Assembly: GCA_035316325.1 (NCBI GenBank)
Contig: DATHJB010000080.1
Coordinates: 1-64,000 of the forward strand
Length of the DNA stretch: 64,000 nucleotides
Direction of reading: 5' to 3'
DNA from: Acidimicrobiales bacterium
GTDB taxonomy: Bacteria > Actinomycetota > Acidimicrobiia > Acidimicrobiales > VFJN01
Shown: piece after piece, positions 16,785 to 24,816 of the stretch
Layout: every line of letters starts with the position of its first letter
Position numbering within the stretch: position 1 is the stretch's first letter
Position numbers and translations under genes: made by a program
The notes under the pieces: generated by a model
The model's input: the letters and a program-made list of their open reading frames with translations, nothing else
Databases searched by the model: none
What the model was told of the DNA's origin: nothing

Positions 16785-18642
16785 CGACGGCCGGGCACTC
16801 GGGGCCGCGACGGCCGCCGCCACCGAGACCCTGCTCAACTGCTACATCCGCGAGGCCGACGGCGGCTCGCACGTCGACGGCGGGGTGCTCACGATCCCGG
16901 TGCGGGACGGGGCGGCGGCCGTCGTGGCGGGGCTCCGGCATCGCAGCGCCGCGTTCCGGCATCGCTACGACCTGCCGGTGCGGCTGGCGGTGGGCGACGC
17001 GGCGCCGACACCGCTGGGCTTCCCGGCGCTGGCGGGGCTGCTGCTGGAGGAGCTGGCCGGGCCGGGGACGGACCCGCCGGTGACGCTGCTCGCCCGGATG
17101 GTGGAGAGCCTGCAGAACGTGACGGAGTACCTGGCGGCCCGGGGCGACGACGTCGACCGGCTGTGGTCGGCCGACCCGCTCGGGTTCGTCGAGTCGGAGC
17201 AGGCGCTGCTGCTGGGCCACCCGCTCCACCCCACGCCGAAGAGCCGCGGCGAGATGAGCCCCGCCGCCCGCCGGGCCTACTCACCCGAGCTGCAGTCGAG
17301 GTTCCCGTTGCGGTGGCTGGCGGCCCGCCCCGAGGTCGTCCGCCACGACAGCGCCACGGGCACCCCCGCTCCCCGGCTGATCGAGGAGATGCTGCGGGCC
17401 GACCCGGGCACCGACCAGCAACGGCTCGACACCCTGCTCGCCGGCCTCGGCGACCGGGTGCTGCTCCCGGCCCACCCGTGGGAGCTGGCCCAACTGCGCG
17501 AGCAGCCGGAGGTGGCCCTGATGTTCGAGCGGGCCGACCTGGTCGACCTCGGCCCCCACGGCAGCCCGGTCACGCCCACCACGTCGGTGCGGACCGTCTT
17601 CCAGGCCGGCTGGCCGTGGCAGCTCAAGTTCTCGCTGCACGTGGCCGTCACCAACTCACTGCGGGTCACGCTGCCGAAGGAGCTCGACCGCGCCGTCGAG
17701 GCCCACCGGTTCCGGCAGAGCGCCCTCGGCGAGGAGGCGGCCCGCATCGCTCCCGCCTTCGCCTACGTCGACGACCCCGCCTACCTCACGGTGGTGTTCG
17801 CGGGACGGGTGGTCGACGGGTTCTCGGTGCTGCTGCGCCAGAACCGCTGGCCGGCCGGGTCGACCGCCGACGTCACCTCGGTCACGAGCCTGTGCCAGGA
17901 CCACCCGTTCGGCGGGGCGAGCCGCCTGCAGGCGATCGTCGAGCGGCTCGCCGGTAGCCGGGGCATCCCACCTGCCGACGCGGGCCGAGCGTGGTTCGCC
18001 CGGTTCTGCGAGGTGGCCGTGGTGTCGATCGTGCGGCTGTACCTCGACGCCGGGCTGTGCTTCGAGGCGCACCAGCAGAACACCCTGCTGGAGCTGGACG
18101 CCGAGGGCCTGCCGCAGCGCTGCGTGTACCGCGACAGCCAGGGCTACTTCCACCGGGAGGCCGCCCACGCCGACGTGGTGCGGGTGCTGCCGGGCCTCGG
18201 CGAGGCCACGGAATCCGTCTTTCCGGAGGACCTGGCCGACGAACGGCTGGTGTACTACCCGTTCATGAACCTCACCCTCGGCGTCGTCGACGCGCTGGGA
18301 GCAGGCGGCTGCGCCGACGAGACCGTGCTGCTGGGCGACCTGCGGCGCTGCCTGGAGACCGAGCGCCAGCTGGGGGGTCGCTACCCGGCGACCCTGCTCG
18401 ACCACCTGCTCGACGACCCCCGCTGGCCCTGCAAGGGCAACCTCCGCACCCGCCTGCACGACATGGACGAGCTGGTCGGCGACATCGAGACCCAGTCGGT
18501 CTACGTGTCGGTCCCGAACCCCCTGAGCGAGCGTCCGCCCGCAGCGAGCGCCAGCGAGCGAGGCCCGGCGAAGAGCGAGCGTGGCCCGAGCGGCCCGGCG
18601 CCGCCAGGCGCCAAGAGCGGGAATGAACAGGGGTTGCCGTGA
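16777..18642 (+). CDS. NIS siderophore synthetase, IucA/IucC type (RhbC-like) with repeat-derived tail
   Basis: 621-residue ATP-dependent synthetase of NRPS-independent siderophore synthesis, joining citrate to an N-hydroxy-N-acyl diaminopropane. Motifs: LLGHPLHPTPKSRGEM, LPAHPWELAQLREQP, TTSVRTVF, WQLKFSLHVAVTNSLR, FEAHQQNTLLEL, VYRDSQGYF. The normal domain ends near VYVSVPNPL; the last 38 residues (SERPPAASASERG and onward, with two SERGP units) are encoded by a dispersed ~105-bp DNA repeat also found at the end of the PKS ketosynthase gene. Overlaps the next gene by 4 bp (GTGA). Corresponds to rhbC. Confidence 0.92.
   Translation: MADDGRALGAATAAATETLLNCYIREADGGSHVDGGVLTIPVRDGAAAVVAGLRHRSAAFRHRYDLPVRLAVGDAAPTPLGFPALAGLLLEELAGPGTDPPVTLLARMVESLQNVTEYLAARGDDVDRLWSADPLGFVESEQALLLGHPLHPTPKSRGEMSPAARRAYSPELQSRFPLRWLAARPEVVRHDSATGTPAPRLIEEMLRADPGTDQQRLDTLLAGLGDRVLLPAHPWELAQLREQPEVALMFERADLVDLGPHGSPVTPTTSVRTVFQAGWPWQLKFSLHVAVTNSLRVTLPKELDRAVEAHRFRQSALGEEAARIAPAFAYVDDPAYLTVVFAGRVVDGFSVLLRQNRWPAGSTADVTSVTSLCQDHPFGGASRLQAIVERLAGSRGIPPADAGRAWFARFCEVAVVSIVRLYLDAGLCFEAHQQNTLLELDAEGLPQRCVYRDSQGYFHREAAHADVVRVLPGLGEATESVFPEDLADERLVYYPFMNLTLGVVDALGAGGCADETVLLGDLRRCLETERQLGGRYPATLLDHLLDDPRWPCKGNLRTRLHDMDELVGDIETQSVYVSVPNPLSERPPAASASERGPAKSERGPSGPAPPGAKSGNEQGLP
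18523..18630 (+). repeat. Dispersed ~105-bp repeat, copy 1 (end of RhbC-like gene)
   Basis: Matches the reverse complement of 48025-48129 almost end to end: both begin CTGA(G/C)CGAGCGTCCG, share an identical core of about 42 bp (starting GAGCGAGGCCCGGCGAAGAG) and end AAGAGCGGGAA followed by AACAG. The copy codes for the C-terminal tail of the siderophore synthetase and ends 8 bp before the next start codon. It contains a small hairpin GGCGCC-GCCA-GGCGCC. Confidence 0.9.
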
Positions 18643-19229
18643 ACTGGTCCGTGACCCTGCCGGGAACCGAGGTCGCCCTGCGCTTCGACCGGGCCGACCC
18701 CGACGTCGACGCCCCCCTGCTGCACGACTGGTTCCACCGCCCGCACGTCGCGCCCTGGTGGGGGCCCGACCGCACGGTCGACGAGACCCGCGACTACCTG
18801 CTGCGCCAGCGGGGCAGCGCCCACCTGGTGCCGTGGATCGTGTCGGCCGACGGCGTCGGGCCGTTCGGGTACGTGGAGACCTACCGCCCGGCCGACGACC
18901 CTCTCGCCGACTGGTTCCCGGTGCTCCCGACCGATCGGGGCTGGCACGTGCTGGTCGGCGAGGAATCGGCGATCGGCTCGGGGCTGCCGCGCCTGATGGG
19001 CCGGGCCGTGCTGGCCTACCTGCTGGCGGAGCCCGGGGCTGCGCGCATCGAGCGGGTGATCTGCGAGCCCAACGAGCTGAACACCCGCATGCTCGGCTAC
19101 TGCAAGGCGCTCGGCTACGACGTGCTGGCCGCCGTCGACCTGCCCACCAAGCGGGCGCTGATCCTGGCCTGCACCCGGTCGACGTGCGTGGAGCGCTGGC
19201 CCGGCGACCTGGCCGCGATCGACCGGTGA
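18639..19229 (+). CDS. GNAT acyltransferase for siderophore (RhbD/IucB-like)
   Basis: 196-residue GNAT that acylates the hydroxylated amine of 1,3-diaminopropane to give the hydroxamate. Features of the IucB/RhbD family: LLHDWFHRPHVAPWWGPDRT, FGYVETYRPADDPLADWF, RGWHVLVGEESAIGSGLPRL, IERVICEPNELNTRMLGYCK and ALGYDVLAAVDLPTKRALIL. GTG start overlaps the synthetase stop. One of two such transferases in the operon, the other at its end. Confidence 0.9.
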   Translation: MNWSVTLPGTEVALRFDRADPDVDAPLLHDWFHRPHVAPWWGPDRTVDETRDYLLRQRGSAHLVPWIVSADGVGPFGYVETYRPADDPLADWFPVLPTDRGWHVLVGEESAIGSGLPRLMGRAVLAYLLAEPGAARIERVICEPNELNTRMLGYCKALGYDVLAAVDLPTKRALILACTRSTCVERWPGDLAAIDR

Positions 19230-19236
19230 CCGGGCG

Positions 19237-20502
19237 GTGACCGACTACGACGTCGTCGGGGTGGGGCTGGGGCCGTTCAACCTCGGGTTGGCGGCGCTGC
19301 TGGCGCCGGTGACCGACGTCGACGCCGTGTTCTTCGAGGCCAAGCCCGAGTTCTCGTGGCACTCGGGGCTGCTGCTCGACGGCACCACGCTGCAGGTGCC
19401 GTTCCTGGCCGACCTGGTGACCCTCGCCGACCCGACCAGCCCCTACAGCTTCCTCAACTACCTGCACTGCCGCAGCCGCCTGTACCGCTTCTACTTCTAC
19501 GAGCGGTTCCACGTGCCCCGCCGCGAGTACGACGCCTACGGCCGCTGGGTGGCCGAGCAGCTGCCGTCGTGCCGGTTCGGGCAGCGGGTCGACGCCGTGC
19601 GCCCCGGTCCCGGCGAGGGCTGGACGGTGGTGCTGGCGTCCGGCGAGGAGCACCAGGCGGCAGCGGTGGTGTTGGGGGTGGGCTCCCGCCCGTCGCTGCC
19701 GGCCGGCGCCGCCGACCAGCCGGGCGACCGGGTGCTCCACTCGGCCGGCTACCTGCCCCGTCGCGCCGACGTCCAGGCCGCCGAGCGGGTGACCGTGGTG
19801 GGTTCGGGCCAGAGCGCGGCGGAGGTGTTCGCCGATCTGCTGGCGGCCCCCGGCGACCGGCGGCTCGACTGGCTCACCCGCAGCCGGGGCTTCCTGCCGA
19901 TGGAGTACTCGAAGCTGGGCCTGGAGCACTTCACGCCGGAGTACACGGCCTACTTCCAGGGCCTGCCCGAGGCGCGGCGCGACGCCCTGCGCGCGGGCCA
20001 GGACCTGCTCTACAAGGGCATCTCGGCCGAGACCAGCGAGGCCGTCTTCGACGCGCTGTACGAGGCGACCATCGACGGCGACGACCCGCCGGTCGCGTAC
20101 CGGTCGGCCTGCGAGCTCCGGGGGATCGAGGTCGCGGGCGACGACGGGCCGCTCCGGCTGGCCTTCCACCACCTCGACGAGGACGTGGCGTTCACCCACG
20201 ACACCGACGTCGTCGTGCTGGCCACGGGCTACGAGCCGGCGCCGCTGCCGCTGGCCCCGGAGCTGGTGGAGCGCGACGGCCGGGGTCGCCCGGTCGTCGA
20301 CCACGACTACCGGCTGCGCCTGGTGGACCGGCCCAAGTCGACGCTGTTCGTGCAGAACGCCGAGCTGCACACCCACGGCGTCGGTGCCCCCGACCTGGGC
20401 CTCGGCGCCCACCGCAACTCGGTGGTGGTCAACGCCCTCGCCGACCGTGAGGTGTACCCGGTGCGCGACCGCAACGTGTTCCAGTCCTTCGGCGCCCCAT
20501 GA
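19237..20502 (+). CDS. Amine N-hydroxylase, IucD/SidA family (RhbE-like)
   Basis: 421-residue flavin N-monooxygenase that hydroxylates the terminal amine of diaminopropane using FAD, NADPH and oxygen. Motifs: FAD site DVVGVGLGPFNLGLAALL, HSGLLLDGTTLQVPFLADLV, NADPH site VTVVGSGQSAAEVFADLL, SRGFLPMEYSKLGLEHFTPE, and the C-terminal DVVVLATGYEP. GTG start 8 bp after the transferase stop; ends with an ATGA overlap on the next synthetase. Corresponds to rhbE. Confidence 0.93.
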   Translation: MTDYDVVGVGLGPFNLGLAALLAPVTDVDAVFFEAKPEFSWHSGLLLDGTTLQVPFLADLVTLADPTSPYSFLNYLHCRSRLYRFYFYERFHVPRREYDAYGRWVAEQLPSCRFGQRVDAVRPGPGEGWTVVLASGEEHQAAAVVLGVGSRPSLPAGAADQPGDRVLHSAGYLPRRADVQAAERVTVVGSGQSAAEVFADLLAAPGDRRLDWLTRSRGFLPMEYSKLGLEHFTPEYTAYFQGLPEARRDALRAGQDLLYKGISAETSEAVFDALYEATIDGDDPPVAYRSACELRGIEVAGDDGPLRLAFHHLDEDVAFTHDTDVVVLATGYEPAPLPLAPELVERDGRGRPVVDHDYRLRLVDRPKSTLFVQNAELHTHGVGAPDLGLGAHRNSVVVNALADREVYPVRDRNVFQSFGAP

Positions 20503-22316
20503 GCCCTCCAGCGCACACCGCGATCCTGGCCGCGCTCGACCCGGTCGTATGGGACCGGGCGAACCGCGAGCTGCTGGCCAAGATCGTCACCGAGCTGACC
20601 TTCGAGGACGTCCTCTCGCCCCAACCCGAAACTTCGACAGAAACGGTCGCTGGAGCGCCATCTCCGTCGAAGTTTCGGTTGCCGGTCGCTGCTGCGACGG
20701 CGCTCACGTACACGGCGTCGCGCAAGCACCTGGGGCACTGGCGGGTCGCACCCGAGTCGCTGCGGTGGGAGGTCGGGGGCGAGGAGCAGCCGCTGCCCGA
20801 CGTCACCGACATCGTGGCGGTCGCGCTGCCGGCCCTGGGCGTCGACGCGCCGACCACGGCCGGGGTGATCGCCGAGCTGGCCAACACCGTGCTGTCGGAC
20901 GCCTGGCAGCTGGCCAAGGGCCGCCCGTCGGCCGAGCTGGCCCACGCCGACACCGCCACCGTCGAGACCGAGATGCGGGGCCACCCGTGGATCGCCGCCA
21001 ACAAGGGCCGCCTGGGCTTCGACGCCGACGACCTGGCGTCGTTCACCCCCGAGGCCGCCCGGCCGCTGCGCCTGCTGTGGCTGGCGGCGGCACCGGGTCG
21101 GGCCGACACCCGCCAGGTCGCCGGGCTCGACCACCACACGCTGGTGCAGGAACAGGTGGGCGACGACGTGTGGGACCAGCTGCGGGACGAGGCCGCCCGC
21201 CGCGGGCTCGACCCCGACACCGCCACCTACGTCCCCGTCCACCCCTGGCAGTGGCGCCAGAAGATCGTGCCGCTCCACGCCGCCGACCTGGCCCGGCGCA
21301 CGCTCGTCCCGCTGGGCGAGGCGCCGGCCCGCTACCTGCCCCAGCAGTCGATCCGCACGCTCGCCGACGTCGACCACCCCGACCGCCGCTACCTCAAGCT
21401 GCCGCTGTCGATCCTCAACACGTCGGTGTACCGGGGCCTCCCCCGGGACCGGGCGCTGGCCGCCCCCGCGCTCACCGAGTGGCTCACCGGCCTGGTCGCC
21501 GAGGACCCCTTCCTCGCCGAGGCGGGGCTCGCGCTGCTGGGCGAGGTGGCCAGCGTGTCGGTCGCCCATCGGGCCTTCTCGGCGATCCCCGACATCCCCT
21601 ACCAGCACACCGAGATGCTCGGGGCGATCTGGCGCGACCCCGTGTCGTCGCAGCTCCGGCCCGGCGAGCGGGCGCTGACGCTGGCCGCCCTGCTGCACCG
21701 CGACCCCGCCGGCGTGCCGCTGCTCGCCCCCCTGATCGCGGGCAGCGGGCTCGACGTCGCCGAGTGGGTCGACCGCCTCCACCGGGCCGTGCTCCCGCCG
21801 CTGGTGCACGTGCTCTACCGCTACGGCGTCACGTTCTCGCCCCACGGGCAGAACTGCCTCCTGGTGCTGCGCGACGACGCCCCGGAGCGCCTGGTGGTGA
21901 AGGACTTCGTGGACGACGCCATGGTGTCGGCCGACGACCTGCCGGAGCTCGCCTCGCTCCCGGCCGACGTGCGGCACGTGCTGGGCGACGGCCTCGAGGC
22001 GCCCGTCATCGTGCAGTGGATCCAGGGCGGGCTGCTGGTGTGCGTCTACCGCTACCTGTCGGAGCTGCTCGACGACTGCTTCGGCCTCCCCGAGCCAGTC
22101 TTCTGGGACTCCGCCCGCCGGGCGCTGCGCACCTACCAGGAGCGCAACGCCTCCGACCTCACCGACCGCTACGAGCTCTTCGACCTCGACGCCCCCGCCT
22201 TCGTGAAGCTGTGCCTGAACAGGGTGCGGCTGTTCGAGCGCGGCTACCGCGACGACGCCGAACGCCCCGTGGCCGCCGCGTCGGGCTGGATCGACAACCC
22301 GCTGGAGCTGGTGTGA
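20499..22316 (+). CDS. NIS siderophore synthetase, IucC type (RhbF-like)
   Basis: 605-residue second synthetase, adding the other hydroxamate arm to citrate. Motifs: KGRPSAELAHADT, HPWIAANKGRLGF, YVPVHPWQWRQKI, QQSIRTLADV, LKLPLSILNTSVYRGL, FSPHGQNCLLVLRDDAP and VVKDFVDDAM. In the N-terminal variable loop (about residues 43-60: PETSTETVAGAPSPSKFRLP) the DNA is a palindrome (see 20626-20678), seemingly an in-frame insertion. ATGA overlap upstream, GTGA overlap downstream. Corresponds to rhbF. Confidence 0.92.
   Translation: MSPPAHTAILAALDPVVWDRANRELLAKIVTELTFEDVLSPQPETSTETVAGAPSPSKFRLPVAAATALTYTASRKHLGHWRVAPESLRWEVGGEEQPLPDVTDIVAVALPALGVDAPTTAGVIAELANTVLSDAWQLAKGRPSAELAHADTATVETEMRGHPWIAANKGRLGFDADDLASFTPEAARPLRLLWLAAAPGRADTRQVAGLDHHTLVQEQVGDDVWDQLRDEAARRGLDPDTATYVPVHPWQWRQKIVPLHAADLARRTLVPLGEAPARYLPQQSIRTLADVDHPDRRYLKLPLSILNTSVYRGLPRDRALAAPALTEWLTGLVAEDPFLAEAGLALLGEVASVSVAHRAFSAIPDIPYQHTEMLGAIWRDPVSSQLRPGERALTLAALLHRDPAGVPLLAPLIAGSGLDVAEWVDRLHRAVLPPLVHVLYRYGVTFSPHGQNCLLVLRDDAPERLVVKDFVDDAMVSADDLPELASLPADVRHVLGDGLEAPVIVQWIQGGLLVCVYRYLSELLDDCFGLPEPVFWDSARRALRTYQERNASDLTDRYELFDLDAPAFVKLCLNRVRLFERGYRDDAERPVAAASGWIDNPLELV
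20626..20678. repeat. Palindromic element inside IucC-type gene
   Basis: Arms CCGAAACTTCGAC (20626-20638) and GTCGAAGTTTCGG (20666-20678) are perfect 13-bp complements with a 27-bp loop. The element is read in frame in a variable loop of the synthetase. Its base composition is less GC-rich than the surrounding codons. The form resembles mobile palindromic elements that insert in frame in coding regions. Confidence 0.7.
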
Positions 22317-22924
22317 CCGCGGTGTCGCTCCTGCGGGACCGGGCCGTCTACGAGGAGCGGGCCGCGACCCGCGACCGGGTGATCTGGACCCGGCCCGTCG
22401 ACCCCGGCCTCGACGTGGCACTGGTGCACGGGTGGATGCACGAGCCCGAGGTGGAGCGCTACTGGGCCATGGCGTGGCCGGTCGACCGCATCGCCGCCTA
22501 CCTCCGGGAACACGACGACGCCCCCCACCGCGACAACTTCGTCACCTTCGTCGACGACCTGCCGGTCGGCTACCTGGAGGCCTACGACCCGGCCCACGAC
22601 GTGCTCGGCGACCGGTACCCGGTGCAGCCCGGCGACCTGGGTGCCCACGTCCTCATCGGCGACAAGGACTTCCGGGGTCGCTTCAGCGTGTCGCTGGGCC
22701 TGGCCACCAACCGGTTCCTGTTCGGCCGGCCGGGCGTCGAGCGGCTCGTGGGCGAGCCCGACGTCGGCAACCACAACTTCCTGTCGCTCCTGGCGTTCCT
22801 CGGCTTCCGCAAGGCCGCCGAGATCGACCTGCCCGACAAGCGCGCCGCCCTGATGATCTGCGACCGGGCGTCCTTCGAGCGCCTCTCCACCCGACCCCGC
22901 CGCCGCCGGTCTCACGCCAGCTGA
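22313..22924 (+). CDS. Second GNAT acyltransferase of siderophore operon
   Basis: 203-residue GNAT of the same RhbD/IucB family: LVHGWMHEPEVERYWAMAWP, PVGYLEAYDPAHDVLGDRYP, LGAHVLIGDKDFRGRFSVSL, VERLVGEPDVGNHNFLSLLA and FLGFRKAAEIDLPDKRAALM. GTG start overlaps the synthetase stop by 4 bp, so it belongs to the operon. Two acyltransferases suggest two different acyl groups, hence an asymmetric or lipid-bearing siderophore. Its end overlaps the convergent reductase gene by 13 bp. Confidence 0.88.
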   Translation: MTAVSLLRDRAVYEERAATRDRVIWTRPVDPGLDVALVHGWMHEPEVERYWAMAWPVDRIAAYLREHDDAPHRDNFVTFVDDLPVGYLEAYDPAHDVLGDRYPVQPGDLGAHVLIGDKDFRGRFSVSLGLATNRFLFGRPGVERLVGEPDVGNHNFLSLLAFLGFRKAAEIDLPDKRAALMICDRASFERLSTRPRRRRSHAS

Positions 22925-23877
22925 GCGAGGACCTCCTCGGCCGGCAGGTGGCCCGGCGGGAGGTGCTCGGCCGCGGCCCGGTGGGCGAGGCGCTGCAGCA
23001 GGACGCTCGCGGGGGTCGGCACGCCGTGCAGGCGGCCGAGGAGCACCACCTCGCCGGTGAGGTAGTCGGTCTCGATGCTGCCGGTGCCCCGGGCCAGGCT
23101 CTGCCACGTCGACCCGCCGTTGTGGGTCACACCCTCGATCGGCCGCAGCTGGAGCCGGTCGCCGCGGCGGGCCTTGTCGTCAGCGACGGTCACCAGGTCG
23201 ATCCCCGCCGCCGCCAGCGCCGCTTCGCCCTCGGCCCGCAGCAGCCGCACGAGGTCGGCGAACCCCGCACCTTCCGCGCACACGGCGGTGGCGACGTTGA
23301 CCAGGTTCATAATGAGCTTGCGGTACTTCCAGCGCATGATGTCCGGCCGGGCCTCCGACTCGAACGTCGCCTCGCGCAGCGCCGCTGCGAGCGACTCGGC
23401 GGTGGCGTCGATGCCCGTGGGGTAGCGGCCGAGGTCGAACATCCCGCCGACCGGCGCCGAGTGCACCACCACGGTGCCCGGCTCGAGGTGGGTGGCCGGG
23501 CACACCACGTGCACGGCGTAGACGTGGGCGAACGACCGCAGCGCCAGCCGCTCGTTCTCCACCCCGTTCTGGGCGCACGCCACGGCGATCCCGGGTGGCG
23601 CGTGGGGGGTGAGCGCCGTCAGCGCCGCCGCGGTGTCCTGGGTCTTCATCGCCAGGATCACCACGTCGCCGTCGTCGAGCGTCAGCTCCGAGGGGTGACC
23701 GACCGCCGGCACCGGCAACGTCGTCCGTCCCTCGGGCGACACCAGCTCGAGGCCGCGCGCCTGGAGCGCCGCCAGGTGGTCGCCGCGCGCGACCAGCGTC
23801 ACGTCGTGGCCGGCCTCGAACAGCCGACCACCGATCACGCCGCCGATGGCGCCGGCGCCGTACACCACGAATCGCAT
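22912..23877 (-). CDS. 2-dehydropantoate 2-reductase family protein (PanE/ApbA)
   Basis: 321-residue NADPH-dependent ketopantoate reductase family protein. N-terminal Rossmann motif VVYGAGAIGGVIGGRLFEAG, ARGDHL, then LAMKTQDT and CAQNGVENERLAL, with the catalytic Lys in RWKYRKLIMNLVN and the C-terminal GSIETDYLTGEVVLLGRLHG. It may make pantoate for coenzyme A or act on a related 2-keto acid; paralogs are common. Transcribed toward the siderophore operon. Start at ATG 23877. Confidence 0.9.
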   Translation of the reverse strand: MRFVVYGAGAIGGVIGGRLFEAGHDVTLVARGDHLAALQARGLELVSPEGRTTLPVPAVGHPSELTLDDGDVVILAMKTQDTAAALTALTPHAPPGIAVACAQNGVENERLALRSFAHVYAVHVVCPATHLEPGTVVVHSAPVGGMFDLGRYPTGIDATAESLAAALREATFESEARPDIMRWKYRKLIMNLVNVATAVCAEGAGFADLVRLLRAEGEAALAAAGIDLVTVADDKARRGDRLQLRPIEGVTHNGGSTWQSLARGTGSIETDYLTGEVVLLGRLHGVPTPASVLLQRLAHRAAAEHLPPGHLPAEEVLAQLA

Positions 23878-24025
23878 CGCCGTCCTCCGTCGTCGGACCT
23901 GCCGGGCGCCCCGGCCCGGCGGTCAGGCTACGAGGCACCGAGCGCCCCACCACGCACACTCTGGGACTCCGCCGACAGTGGTGTCAGTCGTCGTGCGCAG
24001 CCGCGCTCGACGCGCGCGTGAGTAG

Positions 24026-24044
24026 TTGAGTGCGCAAATCTCAA
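24026..24044. promoter_or_regulatory. Small inverted repeat before TetR gene
   Basis: TTGAG (24026-24030) and CTCAA (24040-24044) separated by 9 bp, 33 bp before the TetR start. Candidate autoregulatory site; arms are short. Confidence 0.35.
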
Positions 24045-24077
24045 GGACTTTCACGCACGACTAGCCTGGCCGGACAC

Positions 24078-24704
24078 ATGAGCCAGCGACGACCCTTGAC
24101 CCGTCAAGAGAGTCAGGCCCGCACACGATCACGGCTCGTCAGGTCGGCGGAGCGGGTGTTCCTGAAGCAGGGTTACCTCGCGGCCTCGATAGGCCAGATC
24201 GCCCGCACCGCGGGGTACACCACCGGCGCCGTCTACTCGAACTTCACCAGCAAGGAGGACCTCGGTCTCGCGGTCATCCAGCGCCACATGGTGAAGGGCA
24301 TCGTCGCGATGCAGGAGCAGCTCGACGCGGCCGAGCCGACGGTGACGGCGCGCCTGGCGGCCCTGGGCCAGTGGGTCGACGACCAGCTCGGCGACGAGGA
24401 GTGGGTCGTGCTGGTGACCGAGTTCGCGCTGTCGACGCGGCACAAGCCGGCGATGCGCGCCCAGTCCAGCCAGGGCCTGATGGCGGCACGCATGGCGATA
24501 TCCGGCATCCTCGACGGGCAGAGCCGGGAGCTGGGCGTCCCCCTGCCGATGAGCTCCGACAGGCTGGCCGCGGCGATCCTCGGCCTGGGCATCGGCGTGT
24601 CGGTGCTGCGGATCGCCGACCCGAGCACCGACTCGAGGACGTTCGGCGAGGCCACCGGGATCCTGCTCGCCCAGCTGTCGGCGGGCGTCAACGGCACCCA
24701 CTGA
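24078..24704 (+). CDS. TetR family regulator
   Basis: 208 residues. N-terminal helix-turn-helix: SRLVRSAERVFLKQGYLAAS, then IGQIARTAGYTTGAVYSNFT SKEDL across about residues 15-62. The C-terminal ligand domain is unrelated to named subfamilies. ATG at 24078 chosen because the 16 preceding in-frame residues have no family match. It sits upstream of, and in the same direction as, the secreted polyester hydrolase gene, which it may regulate. Confidence 0.88.
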   Translation: MSQRRPLTRQESQARTRSRLVRSAERVFLKQGYLAASIGQIARTAGYTTGAVYSNFTSKEDLGLAVIQRHMVKGIVAMQEQLDAAEPTVTARLAALGQWVDDQLGDEEWVVLVTEFALSTRHKPAMRAQSSQGLMAARMAISGILDGQSRELGVPLPMSSDRLAAAILGLGIGVSVLRIADPSTDSRTFGEATGILLAQLSAGVNGTH

Positions 24705-24731
24705 CAAAATAGCGGGTACCCCCACCTCTTA

Positions 24732-24737
24732 TTGACA
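24732..24737 (+). promoter_or_regulatory. Possible -35 element before polyester hydrolase
   Basis: TTGACA in an AT-richer gap, followed 18-19 bp later by the T-rich TTGTTAT, 80 bp before the hydrolase start. A partly symmetric stretch (AATCACCCCTTTGGTGTGGT) lies between them. Suggests the hydrolase has its own promoter rather than reading through from the TetR gene. Confidence 0.4.
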
Positions 24738-24816
24738 ATCACCCCTTTGGTGTGGTTGTTATTGAACGTGTCGACGCGACGCCTGTCGGCCGACATCACT
24801 TGGGGGATCAACAAGC

